This document shows, piece after piece, positions 42,814 through 51,432 of a stretch of 54,356 nt of DNA. This DNA is from JAICYJ01 sp045806525. GTDB lineage: Bacteria; Actinomycetota; Thermoleophilia; Gaiellales; JAICJC01. The DNA lies in assembly GCA_045806525.1 (NCBI GenBank), contig JBJMJD010000060.1:1-54356 (forward strand). The letters run 5' to 3'. The stretch's first letter is position 1. The number at the start of each line of letters is the position of its first letter. Under the pieces are notes generated by a model. It searched no databases and was not told the DNA's origin. It saw nothing but the letters and a program-made list of their open reading frames with translations. The position numbers and the translations under genes are program-made.

Positions 42814-43202
42814 GGCGGCACGCTACCGGGCGCCGGACGCGGTGATCTCACCCCGATGGGACGACGGCGGGCCATCGAGATCGGTGTCCGAGCGCGACAC
42901 GTGCCGTGACGGTTCCGTTCCACGCAAAGCCGCAACGATCGCGATCGCCACGTCACGATCTCGGCCGCCACCGCAACCATTTCCACCACCGCCCAGCGAC
43001 AAAGATCACGGCTCCTGCCCGGCATCCGCCCAACCACGCGACCGCGCATCACGCACAGGTGACGACTCGTCACAGCTCCGCGCCGAACCTTTCACGGCGC
43101 CCGTGTGGTAGCCAAACCCCTGATCTGGTGGCAGGGACGTCACGCGACCGCGGCGGCGGCGTGACAGGCGTGACCGACGAGTCACATCGGGGTCATGCGG
43201 CG
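42814..43202. promoter_or_regulatory. Intergenic region upstream of cydDC packed with GTGAC/GTCAC sites
   Basis: A 389-base gene-free stretch between the epimerase stop and the cydD start. It holds eight copies of GTGAC or its complement: 42906, 42952, 43059, 43069, 43139, 43161, 43170 and 43181. Two form dyads: GTGACGA-C-TCGTCAC at 43059-43073 (perfect, 15 bases) and GTGAC-N6-GTCAC at 43170-43185. By base composition less than one copy would be expected in a stretch of this size. They may be operators for a redox or stress regulator of cydDC. No riboswitch, tRNA or ORF was recognised. Confidence 0.5.
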
Positions 43203-44123
43203 CTAGACGGAGATCCCCCAGGTCGCGGTGTGCGACTCGCCGGGCGCCAGCCGCACCACGCTCTCGCCGCTTCGAAAGGCGTTGGGCGGGCACGACATCG
43301 GCTCGACCGCGAGCGCCCGGCGGGCGACATCCGGTAGCGGGTCGCCGCTGAACACCATCACGTACGGGTAGGCCTCGTCCATCCACAGCGTCCGCGCGGC
43401 GCCCGATGCCGGGTCCCGCAGCTCGACGCGCGCCACCCCGTCGGCATCTCGCTCCAGGTCGGTGAAGGCGTTATCCAGCACGAGCGACCCGATCGCCCGC
43501 CGGCTGCGGAAGTCGAAGTCGGTGCCCGCCACAGGCTCCGAGCCGGTGGGCAGGCTGCGCTCGTCGGACCGCAGCACCGTGCCGGCCGGAATCCGCAGCT
43601 CCAGTCCGTCCACGGTTCCCGTGCCTGCCGTCAGGTAGGGGTGTGCGCCGCAGCCGTACGGGCAGTCGCGATCGCCGGCGTTGATCGCCGTCGTGCGCAC
43701 CCTCAGACCGGCGTCCGAGAGCGAGTATTCGATCGACAGCTTTAGCGAGAACGGGTACCCCGGCTGTGGATGCACGATGTGCTCCATCACCACCCGGTCG
43801 GGCTCGTGCTCGGCCGCCGTCCAGGCCGCCCAGCGGACGAGGCCGTGGATCGCGTTTCGGTTCGGTACCTCGTTCAGCGGCAGCGAGTGGCTGGCCCCGT
43901 CGAAGTCGTAGCGGCCGTCCTCGATACGGTTCGGCCACGGGATCAGCACCTGCCCGCGGCCGGACCTCGATGTGCCGTCAGCCGCGTAGCCGTCCAGCAC
44001 GTCGCCGCCCCCGGCCGTGTAGGAGCGCAGGCCGCCACCGACCTCGACCACGACCGCGCGCTGATCGCCCAGCGCGATCTCGAACTGCCTGCCGGAGGGC
44101 AGCACCACGGCGCCCGCGGTCAT
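43203..44123 (-). CDS. Aldose 1-epimerase family protein (mutarotase-like)
   Basis: 306 residues of the galactose-mutarotase fold: LIPWPNRIEDGRYDFDGAS, NRNAIHGLVRWAAWTAAEHE (catalytic His), YGCGAHPYLTAG (second His) and a C-terminal VEPMSCPPNAF carrying the catalytic Glu. It interconverts alpha and beta forms of aldoses or phospho-sugars. I chose the ATG at 44123; an open frame continues upstream over the cupin gene but lacks family sequence. The gene fits the sugar-metabolism context of zwf and GH15. It is four bases downstream of the cupin on the same strand. Confidence 0.88.
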   Translation of the reverse strand: MTAGAVVLPSGRQFEIALGDQRAVVVEVGGGLRSYTAGGGDVLDGYAADGTSRSGRGQVLIPWPNRIEDGRYDFDGASHSLPLNEVPNRNAIHGLVRWAAWTAAEHEPDRVVMEHIVHPQPGYPFSLKLSIEYSLSDAGLRVRTTAINAGDRDCPYGCGAHPYLTAGTGTVDGLELRIPAGTVLRSDERSLPTGSEPVAGTDFDFRSRRAIGSLVLDNAFTDLERDADGVARVELRDPASGAARTLWMDEAYPYVMVFSGDPLPDVARRALAVEPMSCPPNAFRSGESVVRLAPGESHTATWGISV

Positions 44124-44127
44124 CGCA

Positions 44128-44511
44128 TCAGTCCGTCCACCAGTCCTCGACGGTCTCGCCGTCACCGCCCTCAGGACGGTCGGATCCGATCGCGACCACC
44201 TCGAGCCCGTCAGGCCCGGCCTCCAGCGCGCGCACCGTCGACGGCGCGATCCGCACCAGATCCCACGGCTTGAGGTCGACGATGTCGTCGCCGAGCTTGA
44301 TCCGGCCGGAGCCGGAGGTGACGAGGTATGCCTCCTCCTGCTGGCGGTGCCGGTGGCCGAGAGTATTGCGGTGGCCCGGCTCGTAGCGAAACACGCTGAC
44401 ACCGAGGTGCTCGGAGTCGAGGTGCTTGCGGCCGAACCGCGCCTCGACGCCCTCGCGCCCGGCGGCAGAGTCGTCGAGCTCGTTCATGTTGACGATCGTG
44501 TAACCAGCCAT
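44128..44511 (-). CDS. Cupin-domain protein (paralogue of 48774-49163)
   Basis: 127 residues with a single cupin barrel: GHRNTLGHRHRQQEEAYLVT holds the metal-type His/His/Glu motif, and LKPWDLVRIAPSTVRALEAG is the second motif region. It ends in VEDWWTD, very like the second cupin in this window (EQGWWSD). The ATG at 44511 has AGGGAGG upstream. It is coupled by close spacing to the epimerase, so it may bind or isomerise a sugar, but the family is too broad to assign a role. Confidence 0.85.
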   Translation of the reverse strand: MAGYTIVNMNELDDSAAGREGVEARFGRKHLDSEHLGVSVFRYEPGHRNTLGHRHRQQEEAYLVTSGSGRIKLGDDIVDLKPWDLVRIAPSTVRALEAGPDGLEVVAIGSDRPEGGDGETVEDWWTD

Positions 44512-44695
44512 CCGATGCCTCCCTGCGTTGTGGAACCACCGCAGCCTAGTCTCAGCGTCGAGCGATCCCGGCACGCTGGGCGACATCTGGGACGGCCGCA
44601 TAGCCAGCGACGACCTGTCGAGGAGATCGCCCGCGCGGGATTCCACTAGATTCACGCCATGTCCATGCGTTGCTCGACCAAACCGGGAGGCGGCC

Positions 44696-46831
44696 GTGGC
44701 GGTCGGTGAGTCGTCCCCGACCGCGGGCCAGGCCGACGACCTGAGCCGCGCCTGGATCGATCGCGACATCAGCTGGCTGGAGTTCAACCGGCGGGTGCTG
44801 CACGAGGCGCTGGACGAGCGCACGCCGCTGCTCGAGCGCGTGAAGTTCCTGGCCATCTTCAGCGCGAACCTCGACGAGTTCTTCATGAAGCGCATGTCGC
44901 GGCTGGCCGACTCAACCGGCCTGGCCGCCCCGGCTCTGCGCGAGCTGGCCGCGCGAATCCGCGCGATGGTGACGTCGATGCTGGACGAGCAGGCCGCCTG
45001 TTACACGCAGGTGCTGCGCCCGCGGCTGGCCGAGCATGGAATCCGCCTGGTCGGGTGGGACGACCTCGACGCAGCCCAGCAAAACGAGGCCTCTGCGGTG
45101 TTCGAGCGCGACATCTCGCCCGTGCTGACACCGCTCAGCCTCGACGCCGCCCACCCGTTTCCCTACGTCTCGAACCTCTCAACCTCGTGGGCGTTCCAGC
45201 TCGAGGATCCGGTCAGCGGCGAGGCGGTGCTGGTGCGTGTCAAGCTGCCGACCGACCTGCCGCAATGGCTGCGGTTGAGCGCGGCCAACTCGTCCGAGTG
45301 GGTGTTCGTCGGCCTCGACCAGGTGATCCGGGCAAACGCCGAGCGGCTCTTCCCCGGAATGCTCGTTGCCAGTGCCAGCCTGTTCCGCGTCACCCGCGAC
45401 GCCGATGTGGAGCTGGACGAGAACGACGGGCTCAGCAAGCGGGCGATGGTCGAGGAGGAGCTGCGTCAGCGTCGCTTCGAGCCGGTCGTCCGGCTCGAGG
45501 TGCAGCCGGACGCCGACCCCGCCATGGTGGCCGAGCTGGTCGATCGCTTCAGCCTCGGCCCGGATGCCGTCTACGAGATGAGCGCCCTGCTCGACTATAC
45601 GACCCTGTTCGAGATCGCCGGCCTGGACGTGCCCGAGCTGCGCGACCCGCCGTGGACTCCGCTCACCCCGCGCGCACTGGCGGCCGCCCCGGATTCCGAC
45701 ATCTTCTCAGCGATCCGCAGCGCCGACATCCTGCTGCACCACCCCTACGAGAGCTTCTATGCGAGCGTTGAGCGGTTCATCCGCGAGGCGGCCGACGATC
45801 CGCAGACGCTGTCCATCAAGATGACCGTCTACCGGGTCGGCGACGACACCCCGTTCGTGCGCTCGCTGATCGCAGCGGCCGAGGCTGGCAAACAGGTGGC
45901 CTGCGTGATCGAGCTGAACGCCCGCTTCGACGAGGAGCGCAACCTGCACTGGTCGCGGGAGCTGGAGCTCGTCGGAGCCCACGTCATGTTCGGCGTGACC
46001 GGCCTCAAGACGCACAGCAAGGTGGCGCTCGTTGTCCGCAATGAAGACGGCGTCATCCGCAGCTACGCCCACATCGGCACGGGCAATTACCACACCCGCA
46101 CGGCGAAGCTGTACGAGGACGTCGGGCTGCTGACCGCCGATCCGGTCATCACCGGGGACGTGGTCTCGCTGTTCCACTACCTGACCGGGCGTTCGCGCAC
46201 GCCGTCGTTCTCGGAGCTGCTGGTCGCGTCGCTGCACATGCGGGCGCGGTTCGTCGAGCTGCTCGAGGCCGAGATCGCGAATCAGGAGGCGGGCCGGCCG
46301 GCCCGGATCGTCTGCAAGATGAACCAGCTCGAGGACCCCCAGATGTGCGCTCTTCTGTCACGCGCCTCCGGCGCGGGGGTGCCCGTCGACCTGATCGTGC
46401 GCGGGCTCTGCTGCCTGGCGCCGGGGGTGCCAGGACTGACCGAGAACGTGCACGTCCGGTCGGTGATCGGCCGCTTCCTCGAACACTCGCGGATCTTCCA
46501 CTTCGCGAGCGGCTCGGAGGATCCGTTGGAGGGGACGTTCCTGATCGGCTCCGCCGACTGGATGACGCGCAACCTGTCCGAGCGGGTCGAGGCGGCTGTG
46601 CCCATCACCAAACAGCGCCTGCGCGCGCGGCTGTGGGAGATCCTCGAGATCTGCCTGGCCGACCGGCGAAACGCCTGGGAGCTGCAGTCCGACGGCAGCT
46701 ACGTCCAGCTCCAGCCCGATGCGTACGAGGCCGCCGGTCAGGAGGGGACGCATGCCACGCTGATGCGGCTGGCGACCGAGCGCAACCGCGTCGACCGCGC
46801 CGCGGTCGTGGCCACGGGCGGCGACGGGTGA
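44696..46831 (+). CDS. ppk1: Polyphosphate kinase 1
   Basis: 711 residues with the Ppk1 order of domains: N-terminal helical domain (WIDRDISWLEFNRRVLHEAL, FLAIFSANLDEFFMKR), head domain, and two PLD-like catalytic domains. Catalytic histidines are His466 in GNYHTRTAKLYEDVGLL and His597 in EHSRIFHF. The enzyme makes long-chain polyphosphate from ATP and is membrane-associated. I chose the GTG at 44696 because GGGAGG lies six bases upstream; the earlier in-frame ATG has none. The gene is divergent from the cupin and overlaps the following LLM gene by GTGA. No pho-box-like repeat was recognised upstream. Confidence 0.94.
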   Translation: MAVGESSPTAGQADDLSRAWIDRDISWLEFNRRVLHEALDERTPLLERVKFLAIFSANLDEFFMKRMSRLADSTGLAAPALRELAARIRAMVTSMLDEQAACYTQVLRPRLAEHGIRLVGWDDLDAAQQNEASAVFERDISPVLTPLSLDAAHPFPYVSNLSTSWAFQLEDPVSGEAVLVRVKLPTDLPQWLRLSAANSSEWVFVGLDQVIRANAERLFPGMLVASASLFRVTRDADVELDENDGLSKRAMVEEELRQRRFEPVVRLEVQPDADPAMVAELVDRFSLGPDAVYEMSALLDYTTLFEIAGLDVPELRDPPWTPLTPRALAAAPDSDIFSAIRSADILLHHPYESFYASVERFIREAADDPQTLSIKMTVYRVGDDTPFVRSLIAAAEAGKQVACVIELNARFDEERNLHWSRELELVGAHVMFGVTGLKTHSKVALVVRNEDGVIRSYAHIGTGNYHTRTAKLYEDVGLLTADPVITGDVVSLFHYLTGRSRTPSFSELLVASLHMRARFVELLEAEIANQEAGRPARIVCKMNQLEDPQMCALLSRASGAGVPVDLIVRGLCCLAPGVPGLTENVHVRSVIGRFLEHSRIFHFASGSEDPLEGTFLIGSADWMTRNLSERVEAAVPITKQRLRARLWEILEICLADRRNAWELQSDGSYVQLQPDAYEAAGQEGTHATLMRLATERNRVDRAAVVATGGDG

Positions 46832-47826
46832 CGCCGCGGTACGCCCATCCGGTCGGCGTCTCGATGGGCGACATGGTCCCGCCGGAGCGGATCGGTGAGC
46901 GGGCGCACTGGCTCGAGGACCTCGGCTTCTCGCACATCATGATCCCCGAGGACTACTTCTACGTGCCGGCGCTCGTGGGCGCGACGCTGGCGCTGCAGGC
47001 GACCGAGACGGTGCCGGTCGGGACGAGCATCGTTTCCGGTCTGGTCCGCCATCCGGCGGTGCTCGCGATGGAGATCGCCGGCATCAGCCGCGCGTTCCCT
47101 GGGCGGTTTCGTCCTGGCATCGGCCTGGGTCTGCCCGACTGGCTGCGGCAGATGGGGATCATGCCCGAAAAGCCGGTCGCGGCCCTGCGCGAGAGCGTGA
47201 CATCGGTCAGGCGACTGCTCGCCGGGGAGACGATCAGCGTCGACGGCAAGCACTTCTCGCTCGACCAGATCGGCATCACCCACCCGGCCACCGAGCATGT
47301 GCCGATCGCGATGGGTGTGAGCGGCCCCATGCTGCTGAGCCTGGCAGGGGAGCTCGCCGACACCACGCTGTTCGCGGCTTCGGCCGGTGTCGAGTACTTC
47401 CGGTTCGGCCGCGAGCGGGTCGAGAGAGGGTTGGCCAAGGCCGGCCGGCCGCTGGACGCGATGGCCTACGCGACCGTCGCTCTCACCTGCGTCGATCCCG
47501 ACGGCGATCGGGCACGGGCGGCGGCGCGTCCGATTCTGGGCTCGTTCCTGGGCGAGTTCGGGGTGAACACCATGACCGACGCGTACGGCATCTCCGACCA
47601 GCTGACCGCGCTGATCGAGCGACACGGGGCCGAGGCCGTCGCCGACGAGATGCCGGATCAGTGGCTGGAGGACCTGACGCTCGTCGGTACACCGGCCGAG
47701 GTGGTGACGAAGATGCGGCGCTGGCTGGAGGGCGGGCTCGACTCGATCTGCATCTTCTGGCCCGACCCCGAGCTGGAGGACAGCACCTTCCGGCACGTGG
47801 CCGAGCACGTGATCCCCGCGCTCTAG
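46828..47826 (+). CDS. LLM-class flavin-dependent (F420-type) oxidoreductase
   Basis: 332 residues with the luciferase-like TIM barrel: WLEDLGFSHIMIPEDYFYVP, TETVPVGTSIVSGLVRHPAV, RFRPGIGLGLPDWLRQMGI and the closing GTPAEVVTKMRRWLEGGLDS. This pattern is that of the F420-dependent subgroup common in actinobacteria; FMN use cannot be excluded. The GTG start overlaps the ppk1 stop (GTGA). Substrate unknown. The link to polyphosphate kinase is only positional. Confidence 0.88.
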   Translation: MTPRYAHPVGVSMGDMVPPERIGERAHWLEDLGFSHIMIPEDYFYVPALVGATLALQATETVPVGTSIVSGLVRHPAVLAMEIAGISRAFPGRFRPGIGLGLPDWLRQMGIMPEKPVAALRESVTSVRRLLAGETISVDGKHFSLDQIGITHPATEHVPIAMGVSGPMLLSLAGELADTTLFAASAGVEYFRFGRERVERGLAKAGRPLDAMAYATVALTCVDPDGDRARAAARPILGSFLGEFGVNTMTDAYGISDQLTALIERHGAEAVADEMPDQWLEDLTLVGTPAEVVTKMRRWLEGGLDSICIFWPDPELEDSTFRHVAEHVIPAL

Positions 47827-47837
47827 GGCGGCGGGCG

Positions 47838-48719
47838 TCAGAGCCGCATTTCGAACCAGTGATGCGCGTATGCCTCCGAGTTGAACGCCTCCACTTCCCG
47901 GTAGCCGGCCTTGCGGTAGAGGGCGATCGCCTCCGTCAGCGACCGGTTCGTCTCCAGTCGAACGGTGTCGGCGCCGGCCGACGCCGCATGTCCCTCCAGC
48001 TGCCGCAGGAGCCTGCGGCCGAGGCCGAGGCCGCGCACCTCTGGTGATACCCACATCCGCTTCAGCTCGACGGGGCGGCCGGGTCGGAACTTGAGCGCTC
48101 CGCAGCCCACCGGCTGTTGACGGAGGCGTGCCACCAACAGCAGCCCGGTTGGCGGCTTCAGCTCGTCGATCGGGGCGGCGATGCTGATGGCCGGATCGAA
48201 CCCGTCCTCGAAGCGGTCGCCCAGCTCGGTGAAGTACTGCTCGATGCACCAGCGCGCGTCGGCGTCGCCCGGATCAGCAACGGTGATCGTGACCAGCGAC
48301 GCACGCATCAGCCGCTCGACATCGTCCATCGCCGCGATCAGCCGCGCGCGCTGCGATCGCTCGAGCGGCTCCAGCATCGACGTCGCAAGACCGTCCGATA
48401 GGCGATCCAGCTCCGCGCGCTCCGCCCGGCCGTCCTCCGTCAGACGGGCGCGGCGCACGCGGCGGTCGCGGCTCCCGTGCTCGACGACGACCAGCCGTTC
48501 CGACTCCAGTGAGCGCAGCAGCCGGCTCGCGTAGCCGGCGTCGAGGCCAAGACGCCGGCGCAGGTCGCGAACATCGGCTCCATCGGTGCCGATCTCCCAC
48601 AGCAGACGCGTCTCGCCCAGCGGCCGCCCGCGGCCGAGGTAGCTCTCGTCCAGGGCGCCCACCCGCTCCGTGACGGTGCGGTTGAAGCGGCGCACGCATG
48701 CGACGGTGTCTGCGTCCAT
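47838..48719 (-). CDS. MarR-GNAT fusion protein
   Basis: 293 residues. Residues 1-150 are a MarR winged helix (LRRRLGLDAGYASRLLRSLE, SRDRRVRRARLTEDGRAE). Residues 155-293 are a GNAT acetyltransferase domain with ELKRMWVSPEVRGLGLGRRL (acetyl-CoA loop R-G-L-G-L-G) and ALYRKAGYREVEAF. Such fusions couple transcriptional control to acetylation of a small molecule or protein. The start ATG lies four bases after a TGACT-CT-AGTCA dyad, which may be its operator. It converges with the LLM gene. Confidence 0.9.
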   Translation of the reverse strand: MDADTVACVRRFNRTVTERVGALDESYLGRGRPLGETRLLWEIGTDGADVRDLRRRLGLDAGYASRLLRSLESERLVVVEHGSRDRRVRRARLTEDGRAERAELDRLSDGLATSMLEPLERSQRARLIAAMDDVERLMRASLVTITVADPGDADARWCIEQYFTELGDRFEDGFDPAISIAAPIDELKPPTGLLLVARLRQQPVGCGALKFRPGRPVELKRMWVSPEVRGLGLGRRLLRQLEGHAASAGADTVRLETNRSLTEAIALYRKAGYREVEAFNSEAYAHHWFEMRL

Positions 48720-48723
48720 TGTC

Positions 48724-48735
48724 TGACTCTAGTCA
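48724..48735. promoter_or_regulatory. Dyad just upstream of the MarR-GNAT start
   Basis: TGACT (48724-48728), CT, AGTCA (48731-48735) form a perfect inverted repeat with a two-base centre, ending four bases from the start codon on the - strand. Position suggests autoregulation by the encoded MarR domain. No Shine-Dalgarno is visible in the same interval. Confidence 0.45.
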
Positions 48736-48773
48736 AAGAGTCCCTGTGCGGTCAACTGCGGCGACCGGCTCGC

Positions 48774-49163
48774 TCAGTCGCTCCACCAGCCCTGCTCCAT
48801 GTCAGCGTCGCGTGGGTCGTCGCCGGCGCCGAAGGCGAGGTATTCGACCCCTTCCGGGCCCGCCTCGACCGCTCGCATCGTGTCCTCGTCGATCCGGATC
48901 GCATCCCACTGCGCCAGCTCCACGATCTCATCCTCGACCTTGACACGGGCGGAGCCGCGCACCACCACGTAGACCTCCTCCTGGTGTGCGTGCTTGTGCG
49001 CGAACGGGATCCGAAAGCCCGGCGCCAGAGTGAACAGGCTCAGGCCCAGCGTCTTGCCCTCCAGCGGCGTGCGGGCAAAGCGCGCCTGCATCTCGGCGGG
49101 CATGCCGAAGTTGGGCGCCTGGTCCTCGACCTGCCGCAGGTTTGCCTTGGTGTAGCTGCTCAT
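48774..49163 (-). CDS. Cupin-domain protein (paralogue of 44128-44511)
   Basis: 129 residues. The cupin motif 1 is GFRIPFAHKHAHQEEVYVVV with two or three histidines and a glutamate; motif 2 lies around AQWDAIRIDEDTMRAVEAG. It ends in GWWSD, matching the other cupin's DWWTD, and the two align over their full length. A GGTGGA ribosome site lies about seven bases before the ATG. It stands upstream of the divergent propeller gene. Substrate unknown. Confidence 0.85.
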   Translation of the reverse strand: MSSYTKANLRQVEDQAPNFGMPAEMQARFARTPLEGKTLGLSLFTLAPGFRIPFAHKHAHQEEVYVVVRGSARVKVEDEIVELAQWDAIRIDEDTMRAVEAGPEGVEYLAFGAGDDPRDADMEQGWWSD

Positions 49164-49277
49164 TGGACATCCACCCTTCGGTTCGAGGAGGCGCACATAC
49201 CGGAGATTTCGCGAATAACCGGTCCGGGCGTAGGATGAAGGCGCTCCATATCGACGACCAGACGGACGGGGATTCCG

Positions 49278-51416
49278 ATGCATCTTAAGGCGATGCTGCT
49301 TGCGATCACGACAGCGGCTGCGCTGAGTGCCTCGACGGCCAGCGGCGCGGCGGTCGCGCCGCTCACCTTCGCGGAGAGCGGCCTGGGCGGCGGAGGTTTC
49401 CAGAACGTGATCGCGATCGACCCCGCGGACAGCGGCCTGGTGCTCGCCGGCGGCGACACCTCCGGCATCTACCGGTCGCTCGACTGGGGCAGCAGCTGGA
49501 AGCCGGCCGACACGGGCCTGACCGACACCAGCCAGTACAAGATCGCCTCAATCGAGTTCTCACCGGCTGTGCCCGGACGCGTGTACGCGGCGGCCGGAAA
49601 CACCGGCTCCGGCGGCGGCCTGCTCGAGTCCGACGACTCCGGCCAGACCTGGGCCGTGCGATCGACCGTGCCGCAGTTCGCCGGCGGCGACACGCCGGGA
49701 ATCACCGGCCTGCCGCCCTCCCACCCGCGTTCGACCGGGCACCTGCTCGCGATCGACCCCGCCGGGACCATCTACGCAGCCACCTTCTCCGGTGGCGTCA
49801 TGCGATCGGCCAACGGCGGCACCACCTGGACGACGCTGGGATTGGCGGCCCAGCACCTGCGCTCGATCGCGCTCGATCCGGCGGATCCGAACGTCGTGAT
49901 CGCCGCCGGATACGAGGGCGGCGTGTTCCGCACCAGCACCGCCGGTGGTTCCGGCACCTTCGCCGCGGTTGCAGGTGCACCGGCCCGGGTCGAGGAGTTG
50001 CGCTTCATCGGCAACGACCTCTACGCGGCGGGTAGCTCCGGCATGGCCGTCTCGCACGACGCCGGCGGCACCTGGCAGGCGCTGGGGGCGCCGCCCAGCA
50101 GCGGCGCGTTGTGGACGTCGATCGATGGCCACCAGGGCTGCGGGTCGACGTTCCTAATCGCCGGTTCGGAATCGGGCGGCGCCGACTCGGTGATCGCGTC
50201 CTCCGACGGCGGGGCCACCTGGACGCCGCTGGCCGCCAATCCGGCCGCGATTCACGTCACCCTCGGCGACGGCACCGGCGATCGCTGGTGGCTGGCCGGG
50301 CAGTCTGCGTACATGCTGGGCGGTGCCAACTACACGACAGCGATGGTGGTCGATGCCGGACCGACCGGTGGCGGCTGCACCTCGCAGGATCTGTACGTGA
50401 CCGGGCGCTCGGGCATCTGGCGGTCGGTCGACGCCGGAGCAGACTGGTATCCGGTCGTCGCCGGGCTCGGCGTGACCATCAACCCTGCTCTGGCGGCGGA
50501 TCCGAGCGCCCCGGGCCGGCTCAACATCGCCAGCTCTGACTGGGCCTACCTGGTCAGCCTGGATGGAGGAGCGCACGTGACGCAGGTGCGTGCCGGGAAA
50601 CAGGGGTTCGACGTCGCGGCCGACCCAGCCCGTCCACCGGGAGCAGCGCTGCTTGCGACCGGCAGCCAGAGCTCGAACAAGCAGGGCGAACTCTGGTCGA
50701 GCCCGAACCCGGCGACCACGCCCTGGACGTCGGAGGGCCTGGGCGCCGCAGCCGGCGGCAAGCGGCCGCTTGCGGTCGCCGCGAACCTGGTGAGCGGTCG
50801 CCGCGTGCTGCTGGCGGCCGTGGATGCGAACGGCGTCTGGCGGCGCGACGGCACCAGCGCCTGGGCGAAGGTGTCGGCCGGGCCGATGGCGACCAAGCAG
50901 GCGTACGCGGCGGCCTCGCTCGCGTGGGCCGCCGGCTCCACGACGGCCTACCTCTACGACCACCGCACCGGCGTCTGGCGCTCGGCCGACTCCGGCAAGA
51001 CCTGGGTCAAGATCTGGGCGAAGAAGGCAGCCGGCAAGCTGGTCGGGTACGTCGCCGTCGACCCGACGCAGCCGAATCGGCTGTGGGTTTCGACCGCCGA
51101 CGGCGTGTACCGCCTCGACGGCGCCAACACCGGCACGGTCGGAAACGGCGTGCTGAAGGCGGTGCGGGTGCTGACCGCGTTCCGGCCCGGCCCGATGGCG
51201 TTCCGGCCGGACGGCTCGCTGCTGGCGGCGGTGCCTGCGTCCACGTCTGGCCCTGCGGCGCTGCTCGACACGGCCGACGCGGGCGCCACGTGGCAAGACG
51301 TGTCCGATGCCTTCTACCGCTCGACAGGAGGCTTCGCGATCGACGTGGCCGTCGGGCCGGACGGGCTGGTCTACGTGTCGACCTTCGGCGACGGCGTGCT
51401 GGTCGGGCATCCCTGA
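49278..51416 (+). CDS. Secreted Asp-box (BNR) beta-propeller protein, GH74/sortilin-like
   Basis: 712 residues with a Sec signal: basic start MHLK, hydrophobic AMLLAITTAAALSAS and a probable cleavage around SASTASGA (about residues 18-25). The rest consists of repeats carrying Asp-box motifs S-x-D-x-G-x-T-W (SDDSGQTWAV, SANGGTTWTT, SHDAGGTWQA, SSDGGATWTP, SADSGKTWVK, TADAGATWQD), the pattern of sialidase/GH74/sortilin-type propellers. Many GH74 proteins hydrolyse xyloglucan, but the catalytic aspartates cannot be assigned here, so binding or structural function is equally possible. The GC-rich TTCGCGAA palindrome and a TAGGAT near 49231 may be part of its promoter. Confidence 0.82.
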   Translation: MHLKAMLLAITTAAALSASTASGAAVAPLTFAESGLGGGGFQNVIAIDPADSGLVLAGGDTSGIYRSLDWGSSWKPADTGLTDTSQYKIASIEFSPAVPGRVYAAAGNTGSGGGLLESDDSGQTWAVRSTVPQFAGGDTPGITGLPPSHPRSTGHLLAIDPAGTIYAATFSGGVMRSANGGTTWTTLGLAAQHLRSIALDPADPNVVIAAGYEGGVFRTSTAGGSGTFAAVAGAPARVEELRFIGNDLYAAGSSGMAVSHDAGGTWQALGAPPSSGALWTSIDGHQGCGSTFLIAGSESGGADSVIASSDGGATWTPLAANPAAIHVTLGDGTGDRWWLAGQSAYMLGGANYTTAMVVDAGPTGGGCTSQDLYVTGRSGIWRSVDAGADWYPVVAGLGVTINPALAADPSAPGRLNIASSDWAYLVSLDGGAHVTQVRAGKQGFDVAADPARPPGAALLATGSQSSNKQGELWSSPNPATTPWTSEGLGAAAGGKRPLAVAANLVSGRRVLLAAVDANGVWRRDGTSAWAKVSAGPMATKQAYAAASLAWAAGSTTAYLYDHRTGVWRSADSGKTWVKIWAKKAAGKLVGYVAVDPTQPNRLWVSTADGVYRLDGANTGTVGNGVLKAVRVLTAFRPGPMAFRPDGSLLAAVPASTSGPAALLDTADAGATWQDVSDAFYRSTGGFAIDVAVGPDGLVYVSTFGDGVLVGHP

Positions 51417-51426
51417 CGTCAGGATG
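51408..51426. terminator. Palindromic terminator-like hairpin between convergent genes
   Basis: CATC-C-CTGACGTCAG-GATG spans the stop codon of the propeller gene; it forms a stem of CATC(C)CTG with CAGGATG around a four-base ACGT loop, with a single bulged C. It lies between two convergent genes whose ends are 16 bases apart and could stop transcription from both sides. There is no T tract, so the assignment is tentative. Confidence 0.35.
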
Positions 51427-51432
51427 GTGAGT

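Noticed and set aside
42814..43202. Riboswitch or tRNA in the cydDC upstream gap
   Set aside because: No conserved core of a known riboswitch and no T-loop consensus was found; only the GTGAC sites stand out.
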